A stretch of DNA of 64,000 nt, from the NCBI RefSeq assembly GCF_004681185.1, contig NZ_SRIF01000001.1, positions 372,001 through 436,000 on the forward strand. The letters are read 5' to 3'. The notes under the pieces are model-generated. The model had not been told where the DNA came from. It searched no databases and saw only the letters and a list, made by a program, of their open reading frames with translations. This DNA is from Haloarcula amylovorans. GTDB taxonomy: Archaea > Halobacteriota > Halobacteria > Halobacteriales > Haloarculaceae. This document shows, in pieces, positions 1-8,214 of this stretch. A program made the translations under genes and the position numbers. The stretch's first letter is position 1. Every line of letters begins with the position of its first letter.

Positions 1-1
1 G

Positions 2-430
2 CACGAACTTAACGGCGTCCCGCTCCGGGTCGAAATCGGCCCGCACGAGGTCGAAGACGAAGAGGCGACGCTGGCCCACCGCCCCGACGGCGAACAGGAG
101 ACCGTCGACCGCGAGGGCATCGGCGAGACGGTCCAAGCGCACCTCGATACCGTTCACGGGAAACTGTACGCCAGCGCCGAGGAGACCCTAGAGGGAGAGA
201 TTCGAGAGGCAGACTCCCGCGAGGAGATTCTCGGCACCATCGGCCAGCACGGCGGCTACGTCAAATGTGGCTGGTGTGGCGACGAGGACTGCGAAGATCC
301 GATCAAGGACGCCATTGCCGCCGAGATCGTGATGGTCCCCCTCGACCGTGACGAGGAGCCAATTCACGACGAGTGTGCTATCTGCGGCGAGGACGCAAAA
401 GAGACGGCGTACTTCGCGAAGAGCTACTAG
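2..430 (+). CDS. proS: Prolyl-tRNA synthetase, C-terminal part
   Basis: The reading frame is open from the first bases of the window and ends at a TAG, giving the last 142 residues of a class II prolyl-tRNA synthetase of the archaeal/eukaryotic type. The piece contains the C-terminal zinc-type domain, with the pairs CGWC and CAIC (residues roughly 92-95 and 127-130 of this fragment), and ends in an aromatic Tyr (AKSY), as is usual for this ProRS group. The enzyme charges tRNA-Pro in the cytoplasm. The start and catalytic core lie outside the window. Family assignment is firm; only the 3' end is visible. Confidence 0.88.
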   Translation, partial: HELNGVPLRVEIGPHEVEDEEATLAHRPDGEQETVDREGIGETVQAHLDTVHGKLYASAEETLEGEIREADSREEILGTIGQHGGYVKCGWCGDEDCEDPIKDAIAAEIVMVPLDRDEEPIHDECAICGEDAKETAYFAKSY

Positions 431-496
431 GCAATCTACTGGCCCGAGCGACCGAGGGCCAGCGTTTTCATCGACGGTATACGGCGAGTGGCCTGG

Positions 497-1783
497 TCAG
501 TCGTCTGCCGACGCGCTCGGACGGGCGCTACATGCGGCGCGCATCGGCGGCGTCGGCGTTCCGTGGTCGGCGTTCTCGCTGCCGCTCAGAAGCGTTCTAT
601 ACAGCTTCGCGTGATCGGCGGCGACGTTGTCGAAACTATTGCGCTGCTTGTAGCGACGGACGTTCCGGCGGAGGGTCGCCAATCGGTCCTCGTCGGACAG
701 TAGTCGCTCGATGCGCTCGGCGACCGCTTCCGGGTCGTCGACGGCGACGGTTTCGAGCGCACCCCACTCGCATTCGATGTGCCGGAAGTACGGCACGTCG
801 CTCGCCAGTACCGGCCGCTCTTGGGCCGCACACCAGTTGAACGTCCCGCTCTGGGTGACGACGCGGTAGGGGAGTACCATGAGGTCGGGCGCGGCCAGTG
901 CGACGGGAAACTCTTCGTCGTCTAAGACGCCGGTGACGGTGACGTTCTCGGGCGCTCGCTCCGCGATTCGTTCGGCGAACTCGAAGTCCTCGCCCTTCGG
1001 TCGGGCACCGCCGGCGACGAGAAACTCGATGTCAGGTAACAGTTCGGCGACCTGAACGAAGACGTCGTGGCCCTTTGGCGGCCGAATGAATCCCGGGATC
1101 GCGACGACCGGGGTGTCCGGGTCGTAGCCGAACCGTCGCTTGGCCGCTGCCTGCGTCACGTCTGCGGTCTTAGCCGTGTTGACGCCGTGGGAGAAGACGC
1201 TGCCGTCGTCGGCGTCGAGTTTCACGTCGCGTTCGAAGCGCTCCGCGCACTCCTCGGAGAGGAAGACTAGGTGGTCGCTGACGGCCGCGAGAAGGTAGTG
1301 CATGCACTGTAGGTAGAGGCGGACGCCGAACCGAGCCTCCTCGGGGGTAGGCTTGAGCACAGAGTGGAAGGTAACGACGACGCGCTTTCGCCGAAGGAGG
1401 TTCAACACGCCCAGAATACCGAAGAAGACGAGGCCGAAGACGCCCGGATAGTCGCTACCGTCCCGGCGGAAGAGGCCGTACTCGTGTTGGACGTGGACGA
1501 CGTCGGCACTGTCAGCCATTGCCCGGAGTGCGAGCGCCGCGAAGTGGGCGGCGGTTCGTTCCTCCTGGGCGATGGGGAGCGTCTCCGTCTCGACGCCATC
1601 GAAGGCGTCACAGACGTCTCGTGTGTACGTTCCGATGCCACAGGACCCGTCTCCCGGCGTCGAGACCATCAATACCCGTGTCGGACCGCCGCTCGGTAAC
1701 ATGCTGGTGGTTGTCGCTACATCGGTTCGGTCGTCGGAAGAAGACGATACGTCGTCGGTGTCGGTCGGTCGAGTCCTGTTCAT
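497..1783 (-). CDS. GT-B glycosyltransferase, family 4-like
   Basis: A 428-residue cytoplasmic protein with a GT-B fold layout. After a 33-residue acidic, probably disordered N-terminus comes a Rossmann half starting RVLMVSTPGDGSCGIGTYTR, then VVHVQHEYG and VVVTFHSV. The C-terminal nucleotide-sugar half has VVAIPGFIRPPKG and a donor-site segment with LPYRVVTQSGTFNW. This is typical of retaining GT4/GT1 enzymes that move a sugar from NDP-sugar to a lipid, glycan or small acceptor; the acceptor cannot be read. The last 30 residues are low-complexity. It diverges from the sugar-oxidation genes at 2233-5904 and may belong with them or with surface glycan synthesis. Confidence 0.8.
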   Translation of the reverse strand: MNRTRPTDTDDVSSSSDDRTDVATTTSMLPSGGPTRVLMVSTPGDGSCGIGTYTRDVCDAFDGVETETLPIAQEERTAAHFAALALRAMADSADVVHVQHEYGLFRRDGSDYPGVFGLVFFGILGVLNLLRRKRVVVTFHSVLKPTPEEARFGVRLYLQCMHYLLAAVSDHLVFLSEECAERFERDVKLDADDGSVFSHGVNTAKTADVTQAAAKRRFGYDPDTPVVAIPGFIRPPKGHDVFVQVAELLPDIEFLVAGGARPKGEDFEFAERIAERAPENVTVTGVLDDEEFPVALAAPDLMVLPYRVVTQSGTFNWCAAQERPVLASDVPYFRHIECEWGALETVAVDDPEAVAERIERLLSDEDRLATLRRNVRRYKQRNSFDNVAADHAKLYRTLLSGSENADHGTPTPPMRAACSARPSASADD

Positions 1784-2158
1784 AGTTGATTCGTCACGAT
1801 AGCTGCGCGCCTTGCACGTCTCGTCAGCTACCGCGGACTGGGCGAGGCTATTTCTGCACGACGCGAATTGTAATAGCCAGCTTTCATTTCCGTCACCCGA
1901 CCATACCGATAACGCCGCCGCGGTGACGAGCGGACGGTGAGCGCTGGTTTGGCTTACCCTGCCGCCGTCTACCAGTAAGCCAACGTTATCGACCTGTGAC
2001 GACTGTTTCTGTCGATTGTGAAACAGTTGCTGCCGGAAATGATGTCTACGTTACTGGTTTCGGCTGACTGTCAAGTCGAACGTAATTGGCTGGTTCCTGT
2101 GTGCGACCGACTGTGTATTGGTACGAAACCTTATTTGTAAAATTCCGCTACCGTGGAT
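1784..2158. promoter_or_regulatory. Divergent promoter region with three inverted repeats
   Basis: This gap between two divergent genes holds three successive inverted repeats. CGTCACC (1891-1897) pairs with GGTGACG (1922-1928). TTGGCTTAC (1949-1957) pairs with GTAAGCCAA (1975-1983). ACTGTTTC (2002-2009) pairs with GAAACAGT (2020-2027). A TATA-like TTATTTGTAA lies at 2131-2140, about 24 nt before the ATG at 2159. The repeats are direct observations; a regulatory role is inferred from their position. Confidence 0.5.
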
Positions 2159-2236
2159 ATGGATGACCGGACCAGTAACACGGAGCGGAACAGTCAGTAT
2201 CTGTCGGACGGTTTCGGCGGCCGAGGGGGCAGATGA
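2159..2236 (+). CDS. Possible 25-aa upstream ORF coupled to the oxidoreductase
   Basis: A short frame, ATG at 2159 to TGA at 2234-2236, would encode MDDRTSNTERNSQYLSDGFG followed by GRGGR. Its ATG sits about 24-28 nt after a TATA-like TTATTTGTAA, the spacing of a leaderless haloarchaeal transcript. Its stop overlaps the start of the next gene as ATGA (2233-2236), with GAGGGGG just before it. This fits a small leader peptide translated first and coupled to the oxidoreductase. No family is recognised. It could also be a chance frame in the leader. Confidence 0.4.
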   Translation: MDDRTSNTERNSQYLSDGFGGRGGR

Positions 2237-3306
2237 GCGACGTTAGTGTCGCGTTCGTCGGCACCGGAGCGGACCCGGAGACTCCTTCCGTCGACGGGTT
2301 TGCCATGGCATACCAACACGCTGACGCGTACGAACGCCTCGACGACTGTCGGCTAACCGGCTGTGCCGATATCGTTCGGGAGAACGCGGAGGCGTTCGCA
2401 GAGACGTACGACATCCCCGATGGAGGGGTCTTCGAGGATTACGAGCAGATGCTGGCGGCCGTCGAACCGGATATCGTCAGCGTCTGTACGCCGCCGTCGA
2501 CCCACGCCGAACTCGTCGTCGGCTGTGCGAAAAGCGGTGTGGTCGACGCTATCCACTGCGAGAAACCGATGGCGCTGACGTGGGGCGGTGCGCGCCGGAT
2601 GGCACAGGAGTGTGAGCGCCGCGGCGTCCAGTTGACGTTCAATCACATGCGACGGTTCGGGCAGCCGTTCCGCGAGGCGAAGGAACTGCTGGATGACGGG
2701 GTCATCGGGACGCTTCAGCGCGTGGAATACAGCTGGGGGAACTTCTACGACAACGGGACCCACGCCGTGGACATGTGTAACTACTTCAACGACGAGCGCC
2801 CGGCCGCGTGGGTCATCGGCCAACTCGACTACCACGAGGAGGACGTCCGCTTCGGCACTCACAACGAGAATCAGGTGTTCGCCTGCTGGGAGTACGACAA
2901 CGGCGTCCACGGCATCGCCGCGACGGGCCCGGCCGAGACGATGAACGAGAGCGACTGGCGGCTCGTCGGCTCCGAGGGGTTCATCGACGTCCACCTCACC
3001 GACGAACTTGCCGTCCGCGTTCGCAGCCTCGACCCCGACGCCTGCGAGGACCGGACCTACGAGTCGCTCACGACCGGCGGGTCTGCCATCGACCACGCCA
3101 TCGCGGACGTGGTCGACGCGCTGAAGTCGGGCCGAACGTCCGAACTGTGCGCCGCGAACGCGCTCAACGCGACGGAGATAATCTTCGGCGGCTACGAGTC
3201 GGTCCGCCGTCGCGGCCGCGTCGACCTGCCGCTCACCATCGACGACAACCCGCTCGAAGCCATGGTCGACGACGGGACCCTCTCGCCCGCGCCGAGCGAC
3301 GACTGA
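2233..3306 (+). CDS. Gfo/Idh/MocA family NAD(P)-dependent oxidoreductase
   Basis: A 357-residue dehydrogenase of the glucose-fructose oxidoreductase/inositol dehydrogenase family. The N-terminal Rossmann domain begins VSVAFVGTGA, followed by VSVCTPPSTHAE (about residues 82-93) and the diagnostic CEKPMAL, with Glu110-Lys111-Pro112. The second half (from about 130) is the alpha/beta substrate domain. Members oxidise a hydroxyl of a sugar, inositol or sugar acid; the substrate is not readable. The start follows GAGGGGG and overlaps the small upstream ORF by ATGA. Together with the neighbouring isomerase/epimerase and SDR it suggests sugar or sugar-acid breakdown. Confidence 0.85.
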   Translation: MSDVSVAFVGTGADPETPSVDGFAMAYQHADAYERLDDCRLTGCADIVRENAEAFAETYDIPDGGVFEDYEQMLAAVEPDIVSVCTPPSTHAELVVGCAKSGVVDAIHCEKPMALTWGGARRMAQECERRGVQLTFNHMRRFGQPFREAKELLDDGVIGTLQRVEYSWGNFYDNGTHAVDMCNYFNDERPAAWVIGQLDYHEEDVRFGTHNENQVFACWEYDNGVHGIAATGPAETMNESDWRLVGSEGFIDVHLTDELAVRVRSLDPDACEDRTYESLTTGGSAIDHAIADVVDALKSGRTSELCAANALNATEIIFGGYESVRRRGRVDLPLTIDDNPLEAMVDDGTLSPAPSDD

Positions 3307-3330
3307 GAGTCCCCCTCGCGCTCGGTGGCG

Positions 3331-4095
3331 TCAGTCCGAGCGGTCCACCTCGGCTTGACGAATCTCCTCGACGGCCTCGACGACGGCCGGGGTCGGATTC
3401 TCCGGGTCTGCTTCGTACTCGACGACGAGCGGCTGGGCCAGTTCGGTGTGGTCGGTCAGTAACGTCAGGAGTTCCCCCACGTCGAGTTGGCCCTGTCCGG
3501 GTACCGCCTCGGTATCTTCGTCGAGAAAGTCCTTGAGGTGGAGCGCGCGCACCCGGTCGCCCAGCGCGGGAATCACCTCGTCGGGCGACTCTCCCAACCG
3601 GAGGTAGTGGCCTGTGTCGACGCAGGCTCCCAGCCGTTCATGTGAGTGGGCGTCGAGGACGGCCGTTACGTCCTCGACCGTCGCGTACGTCGCGTCGGGC
3701 CCGTGATTGTGTATTGCCAGGTCGAGGTCGTAGTCGTCCGCCGCCGCACAGAGCGTCTCTATCGTCTCGTCGTCGTCCGGCGAGAACTCGACCGAGAGAT
3801 AGTTCGCCCCGAGTCTCGAGGCGAACGAGAGCAACTCGTCGACGCCATCGGGGCTGTCGACCGTCACGACGCCGTAGCCACAGACGTCGAGGTCGGTCTC
3901 GGCGAGTCGGTCCAGCGTCGCCTCGACGTCTCGTTCGTCGCTCTCGGGCGTGACGTGGACGTCACACAGTTCGACGGCGGTAATCGGCGTCTCCGAGAGT
4001 TGCTCGCAGAACCCGTCGACGTCGAACGCGCGGTAAGTGAAACTCTGGACGCCGACCTCGCGGGATGGCGACCCGTCCGGAGAAGGTGTGCTCAT
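3331..4095 (-). CDS. Sugar phosphate isomerase/epimerase (xylose isomerase-like TIM barrel)
   Basis: A 254-residue protein of the AP-endonuclease-2/xylose-isomerase-like TIM barrel superfamily. Typical strand-end metal and substrate motifs are visible in order: VQSFTYRAF near the N-terminus, LAIHNHGP, CVDTGHYLRLG, ALHLKDF and VVEYE near the C-terminus. In this family the Glu, Asp and His at these points bind a divalent metal and move a proton on a keto-sugar or inosose. It converges on the Gfo/Idh gene (25-nt gap), a pairing common in inositol and sugar catabolic loci. A GTAACAAA box at 4121-4128 lies about 28-33 nt before the start. Confidence 0.82.
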   Translation of the reverse strand: MSTPSPDGSPSREVGVQSFTYRAFDVDGFCEQLSETPITAVELCDVHVTPESDERDVEATLDRLAETDLDVCGYGVVTVDSPDGVDELLSFASRLGANYLSVEFSPDDDETIETLCAAADDYDLDLAIHNHGPDATYATVEDVTAVLDAHSHERLGACVDTGHYLRLGESPDEVIPALGDRVRALHLKDFLDEDTEAVPGQGQLDVGELLTLLTDHTELAQPLVVEYEADPENPTPAVVEAVEEIRQAEVDRSD

Positions 4096-4187
4096 CGCCG
4101 GTCGCTTTGTCGACCGGTGGCTTTGTTACCGGGGGCTTGCCCGAGTAGTTCCACCGTACACGCCTGCTACGGCTGTGGATCGTGGAC

Positions 4188-5012
4188 TTACTCCCCCGTG
4201 TCGTCGAAGGACTCGTTCGAGAGGCCGACGGTGTACTCGCCGTCGTCGTGGTCGGCGATTCGCTCGACGTTCTCGCCGACGAACGCCGCGTCGATGCGCG
4301 TCTGGACCGGCGCTTCGTGCCGCCAGAGGGTCCCGCCGACGTTCGCCCCGTACAGCATTCCGAAGCGGTTGATGTCGCAGTTCTCGCCGACGATTCGAAT
4401 GCCGTCGTCGCAGGCTTCGACGTTCAGCCACTCCACGACGTTGGCGAACGTGTAGCCGCTCAGTTCCAGCGAGACGCCGTCTCGACTGCTGACCGACCCC
4501 GTGAGGCCACCGAACTGGAACTCTCGCAACTCCAGTGCCGTCCCGCCCTCGCAGTTGTGGACGCCGAAGTGGCGCGTGTTCAGCACGGCGTTCAGCCGAC
4601 AGGCGGCGGTGGCGTCGGGGTGGCCGTTACAGGTGGCGAACTCGAAGGAGCAGCTGTTGTACGCGTCAGTTCGCTCGTCGCTGCCGATACGGACGAGGAC
4701 GCCGTCGCGAGCTCCCTCGAATAGCATGCCGGTCAACTGGAGGTAGAAAACGTCTCCCTCGTCGCTGTGGACGAGCGAGAACCCGTCGCCGTTCCCTTCA
4801 CCCAGGTCAACCGTACTCGTCCCGATGCCAGCACCCCGTATCGAGACGTTGTTCCGGAGGTTCGGATACTTCGCGAGGTCGATGGTCACGGGGTCGCTCT
4901 CGACGCGTCCCGCCGGGACAGTGACGACGCCGCCCCCGCGTTCGTCGAGTCGTTCGAAGGCCTCTCGCCAGTCGCCGTCGCGGAGTCGCACGCCGTCGCT
5001 CGCGTCGTCCAT
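4188..5012 (-). CDS. Right-handed beta-helix protein, pectate-lyase-like fold
   Basis: A 274-residue protein that begins like a pectate-lyase/glycosidase beta-helix (WREAFERLDERGGGVVTVPA, then VSIRGAGIGTSTVDL). The rest is short beta-rung repeats (LQLTGMLFEGARDGVLVRIG, NVEACDDGIRIVGEN). This resembles polysaccharide lyases or GH28-like proteins, but no catalytic set can be assigned, so the function is open. There is no signal peptide, so it should be cytoplasmic unless the start is wrong. A TATA-like CTATACTC at 5038-5046 supports a leaderless ATG at 5012. It lies in the sugar block and may act on an oligosaccharide or serve only as a structural fold. Confidence 0.7.
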   Translation of the reverse strand: MDDASDGVRLRDGDWREAFERLDERGGGVVTVPAGRVESDPVTIDLAKYPNLRNNVSIRGAGIGTSTVDLGEGNGDGFSLVHSDEGDVFYLQLTGMLFEGARDGVLVRIGSDERTDAYNSCSFEFATCNGHPDATAACRLNAVLNTRHFGVHNCEGGTALELREFQFGGLTGSVSSRDGVSLELSGYTFANVVEWLNVEACDDGIRIVGENCDINRFGMLYGANVGGTLWRHEAPVQTRIDAAFVGENVERIADHDDGEYTVGLSNESFDDTGE

Positions 5013-5136
5013 ACCGGCTGGGGACCGGTCGCGCGCAAGAGTATAGGGGCGCTATCGGCGTTCTACCGGAGTAAGCCAGCCGTATCGGCCGATACCGCTC
5101 TCGTAACAAACTGTTGGCCCGCCGTCGCATCGACCC
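5013..5136. promoter_or_regulatory. Divergent promoter with 14-bp perfect palindrome
   Basis: The gap contains GTATCGGCCGATAC (5082-5095), a perfect palindrome, between a minus-strand TATA (5038-5046) and a plus-strand GTAACAAA box (5104-5111). Just before it is CTACCGGAGTAAGCCAGCCG (5063-5082). That stretch matches, with gaps, the element CTACCAGTAAGCCAACG upstream of the Gfo/Idh gene (1969-1985). This is a candidate operator serving both divergent genes. Confidence 0.55.
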
Positions 5137-5904
5137 ATGACCGTCGCGATTACCGGAGCGGCCGGGGCAGTCGGCAGCGTCGTCAGGGACGTCTTCGACG
5201 AGGGGGAGCAGGAACTGTTCACGCACAGAGTGCATCCGGACCTCGACAGCACTGTCCTCGATGTAACCGACGAGTCGGCGTTCGTGGCGGCGCTTTCGGG
5301 CGCGGACGCTCTCCTCCATCTGGCGTGGGAGCCGGCGAGCGAGGGCGGTTGGACGACGGGCCACGGGCGGAACGTTCGGGGGACGTACAACGCCTTCGAG
5401 GCGGCGCGGCGAAACGGACTCGACAGGCTCGTGTTCGCCAGCACGAGCCACGTCGTCGGGATGTACAACCGCGACGACCCCGAAGAGATGGAGTCGCTCA
5501 GCGAAGAACTCTCCGCGGTGGTCGGTCCCGATGACCGGCTCCGACCCGACTCGTACTACGGCGTCGCCAAGGTGACCTGCGAAGCGATGGGGTCGTTCTA
5601 CGCCGACCGATACGGTATCGACGTCGTCTCGCTCCGTATCGGGTGGCTCATGACCGAGGCGGAACTCCGCGAGACGCGGTCCGGGCCCGAGGCTCGCCAT
5701 CGGTTCGCCCGCGCCATGTGGTTGAGTCCGCGCGACTGCCGCGCCGTCGTCGAAGCGGCCGTCCGTCATCCGATTTCGACGTCGCCGCTCATCGTCAACG
5801 CTATCTCACGGAACGGCGACCGGTACCTGACGCTCGCGGATACCATCGTTTCGCTCGACTATCGACCGCGCGACGACGCGGTCGAGGTGCTCACCGAGAT
5901 ATGA
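5137..5904 (+). CDS. NAD-dependent epimerase/dehydratase (uronate or glucose-6-phosphate dehydrogenase-like SDR)
   Basis: A 255-residue extended short-chain dehydrogenase. The NAD site is VAITGAAGAVGS near the N-terminus. VFASTSHVVGMY supplies the Ser/Thr region, and SYYGVAK (about residues 146-152) is the catalytic YxxxK. Size and motifs match the uronate dehydrogenase group. In haloarchaea that group also contains the NAD-dependent glucose-6-phosphate dehydrogenase Azf, so sequence alone does not choose between a sugar acid and glucose-6-phosphate. The surrounding Gfo/Idh, isomerase and beta-helix genes favour a sugar or sugar-acid oxidation role. The start is supported by GTAACAAA 26-33 nt upstream. 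Confidence 0.82.
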   Translation: MTVAITGAAGAVGSVVRDVFDEGEQELFTHRVHPDLDSTVLDVTDESAFVAALSGADALLHLAWEPASEGGWTTGHGRNVRGTYNAFEAARRNGLDRLVFASTSHVVGMYNRDDPEEMESLSEELSAVVGPDDRLRPDSYYGVAKVTCEAMGSFYADRYGIDVVSLRIGWLMTEAELRETRSGPEARHRFARAMWLSPRDCRAVVEAAVRHPISTSPLIVNAISRNGDRYLTLADTIVSLDYRPRDDAVEVLTEI

Positions 5905-6208
5905 ACTGAGAATCACGAAAGGTGGGGCCGAGGGAGCGTGTGACTTTCTCCGTGCCCCCAGTGTCGAGTGACACACGGACCTATATAAATCACCGTCAGA
6001 CTGGGGTCATACGAACGACAGACGGCGATGGCCTCTGACCCGAACGGACTCCCGAGACGAGCGTTCGAGCAGTACCATTCTAGGTGTACGGTTGACCTTA
6101 TATTGTCCACCCTAGTTTTAACCATAATATGACATTTCTTGCCCGAACTTTCTGAGAGATGATGTTACTTCGAATTCTTTTTAAGAACCCCTGTGCGTTC
6201 GTTCATAT
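5905..6208. promoter_or_regulatory. AT-rich intergenic region with two promoters
   Basis: This 304-nt gap is AT-rich compared with its flanks. CTATATAAAT (5981-5990) is the best TATA match in the window and is preceded by the inverted repeat GTGTC-gagt-GACAC (5961-5974). A second box, CTTTTTAAG (6177-6185), lies 24-32 nt before the glutamate dehydrogenase ATG and suits a leaderless transcript. A near-palindrome, CTAGGTG (6080-6086) with CACCCTAG (6108-6115), sits between them. The first box has no large gene behind it on the plus strand; see the small ORF at 6028. Confidence 0.5.
6028..6132 (+). CDS. Possible 34-aa small protein with hydrophobic tail
   Basis: ATG at 6028 to TGA at 6130-6132 encodes 34 residues: a polar first half (MASDPNGLPRRAFEQYHSRC) and a hydrophobic end (TVDLILSTLVLTII) that could insert in the membrane. 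The strong TATA box at 5981-5990 lies about 40 nt upstream, which would leave a short leader. No homologue is recognised and the frame is short, so this is only a candidate. The TATA might instead serve a non-coding transcript or the opposite strand. Confidence 0.25.
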   Translation: MASDPNGLPRRAFEQYHSRCTVDLILSTLVLTII

Positions 6209-7465
6209 ATGGGAGATTCGGTCAACCCGTTCGAAAGCTTTCAGGAACAGGTAGACGAGGCTGCCGAGTACATCGATATCGACGAGGGAATGCTCGACAG
6301 GCTCAAGAACCCGGAGCGAATTCTCGAGACGAACCTCTCAGTCGAGATGGACGACGGGTCTATCGAGGTGTTCCGCGCGTACCGATCACAGTTCAACGGC
6401 GACCGCGGCCCCTACAAGGGTGGCATTCGCTACCACCCGAACGTTTCCCGAGACGAGGTCAAGGCGCTGTCCGGGTGGATGGCGTACAAGACCGCGACGG
6501 CCGGCATCCCTCTTGGCGGGGGGAAAGGCGGCATCGTCATCGACCCCTCGGAGTACTCGGAGTCCGAACTCGAGCGCATTACTCGCGCCTTCGCCACGGA
6601 ACTGACGCCCCTCATCGGCGAGGATAGCGACATCCCCGCGCCGGACGTCAACACCGGCCAGCGCGAGATGAACTGGATCAAGGACACCTACGAGACCCTA
6701 GAGAACACGACCGAACCCGGCGTCATCACGGGGAAGGACATCTCCAGTGGCGGGAGCGAGGGTCGCGTCGAGGCGACCGGTCGTTCGACGGTCATCGCCG
6801 CGCGTGAAGCGTTCGACTATCTCGATAAAGATATCCACCGCGCGACCGTCGCCGTACAGGGCTACGGGAATGCCGGCTGGATATCCGCGAAACTCGTCGA
6901 AGAGATGGGTGCGACGGTCGTCGCCGTCTCCGACTCCAGCGGCGGCATCTACAACGAGGACGGCTTCGACGCCGTCGATGCGAAAATCCACAAACGCGAA
7001 ACCGGAAGCGTCACCGGATTCGCCGGTGCAGACGAGGAGATAACCAACGAGGAACTCCTCCAACTCGACGTCGACCTCCTCATCCCGGCAGCCCTCGAAA
7101 ACGCCATCACCGAGGAGGTCGCCCAGGGCGTGCAGGCAGACGTTATCTCCGAGGCGGCCAACGGCCCCATCACCCCCAAGGGCGACGACGTACTCGCCGA
7201 GAAAGACGTCCTCATCGTCCCCGACATCCTCGCCAACGCCGGCGGTGTCACCGTCTCGTACTTCGAGTGGGTCCAGAACCGCCAGCGCTTCTACTGGGAC
7301 GAAGAGCGCGTCAACAACGAACTTGAAGATATCATCGTCAACCAGTTCGACACGCTCGTCGACGCCTACGAGGAACACGGCTTGCCGAGTATGCGTGTCG
7401 CCGCCTACGTCGTCGCAATCCAGCGCGTCGTCGACGCAGCCGAACAGGCCGACGTCTGGCCATAG
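6209..7465 (+). CDS. gdhA: Glutamate dehydrogenase
   Basis: A 418-residue hexameric-type glutamate dehydrogenase, the usual length for archaea. The N-terminal domain has [20 protein letters not shown] and the active-site segment [10 protein letters not shown] with the catalytic lysine, then PAPDVNTG. The Rossmann domain has [11 protein letters not shown], and [18 protein letters not shown] is near the C-terminus. It interconverts glutamate with 2-oxoglutarate and ammonium using NAD(P). Haloarchaea often carry several copies, and the cofactor choice cannot be read here. A CTTTTTAAG box at 6177-6185 supports this start. Glutamate synthase follows 750 bp downstream, so the locus is devoted to ammonium assimilation. 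Confidence 0.93.
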   Translation: MGDSVNPFESFQEQVDEAAEYIDIDEGMLDRLKNPERILETNLSVEMDDGSIEVFRAYRSQFNGDRGPYKGGIRYHPNVSRDEVKALSGWMAYKTATAGIPLGGGKGGIVIDPSEYSESELERITRAFATELTPLIGEDSDIPAPDVNTGQREMNWIKDTYETLENTTEPGVITGKDISSGGSEGRVEATGRSTVIAAREAFDYLDKDIHRATVAVQGYGNAGWISAKLVEEMGATVVAVSDSSGGIYNEDGFDAVDAKIHKRETGSVTGFAGADEEITNEELLQLDVDLLIPAALENAITEEVAQGVQADVISEAANGPITPKGDDVLAEKDVLIVPDILANAGGVTVSYFEWVQNRQRFYWDEERVNNELEDIIVNQFDTLVDAYEEHGLPSMRVAAYVVAIQRVVDAAEQADVWP

Positions 7466-7602
7466 CTCGCTCGAATAGGCGAAGACGCCCACCTCGCGAC
7501 CCGTCTCTCGATTCTTTCGTCCGGTAGCTATAATCTGTACAGTTCTCGTCGCGAATCGCTGGATACGACAAACTTATCCCGAGAGAAATGATACCGACAC
7601 CC

Positions 7603-8019
7603 ATGGATGACATTTTTGTCGGTCGGTTGATGTCGTCGCCCGTACAGACGATATCGGCGGACGCGTCGGCAGAGTCTGTCGCCGAGAAGATGCTCGCGGA
7701 GAACATCAGTTCGGTCGTCGTCGTCGACGAAGCGGGCCAGCTCGAAGGGATCGTCACGTCGACCGATTTCGTCCGCATCGCCGCGCAGGGCGGACAGACG
7801 AGTTCGATACCCGTCGCCGAGTACATGAGCACCGATGTCGTGACGACGACGGCCAACGATTCGATCGAGTCCGTCGCCGACACCTTGATCAAGAACGGTA
7901 TTCACCACGTCCCGGTCACCGACGAGACGGAGGGCGTCGTCGGGATGCTGACGACGACCGACCTCACCGCCTACATCTCCGGTATCGAAGAACCGTCGCC
8001 GGCACGCGCCCAGAACTAA
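7603..8019 (+). CDS. Two-CBS-domain protein
   Basis: A 138-residue protein made only of two CBS domains: one from MSSPVQTISADASAESVAEKM to GIVTSTDFVRIA, and a second from YMSTDVVTTTA to GMLTTTDLTAYI. CBS pairs bind adenosine nucleotides or S-adenosylmethionine and act as energy or cofactor sensors, here without an attached effector. The start at 7603 is chosen because the TATA-like AACTTAT (7571-7577) lies about 28 nt before it; an in-frame ATG at 7588 would add five residues. It sits between glutamate dehydrogenase and glutamate synthase, so sensing the energy state for nitrogen assimilation is plausible but unproven. Confidence 0.85.
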   Translation: MDDIFVGRLMSSPVQTISADASAESVAEKMLAENISSVVVVDEAGQLEGIVTSTDFVRIAAQGGQTSSIPVAEYMSTDVVTTTANDSIESVADTLIKNGIHHVPVTDETEGVVGMLTTTDLTAYISGIEEPSPARAQN

Positions 8020-8214
8020 CGTAGACGCCGACGTTCGGCCCCGTTTTTTCACCTCTCGTCCGAGCGACGGCGCTGTCGTTACCGTGTCCGTCATGTCGAA
8101 CTGAATAGACTGTTATCTATCGTTATGAATATATATGTCCTAATATGTGGTCTAACAACACTAATACCTTCAGGATTATCCTTTTATGGAGTGTTCAGCT
8201 AGTAGCGCGCATAC
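8020..8214. promoter_or_regulatory. Terminator-like T run and gltB promoter
   Basis: A TTTTTT run at 8044-8049, just after the CBS gene, is a plausible archaeal oligo-T terminator. The stretch 8105-8190 is strikingly AT-rich (several ATATAT and TAATA words). The box CTTTTATGG at 8181-8189 lies 26-34 nt before the gltB ATG. The AT-rich block upstream of that box may hold activator sites, but no clear repeat is seen. Confidence 0.4.

Noticed and set aside
5913..6125. A 70-codon minus-strand frame before glutamate dehydrogenase
   Set aside because: It has many Cys and aromatic residues and few acidic ones, unlike haloarchaeal proteins, and spans the promoter elements.
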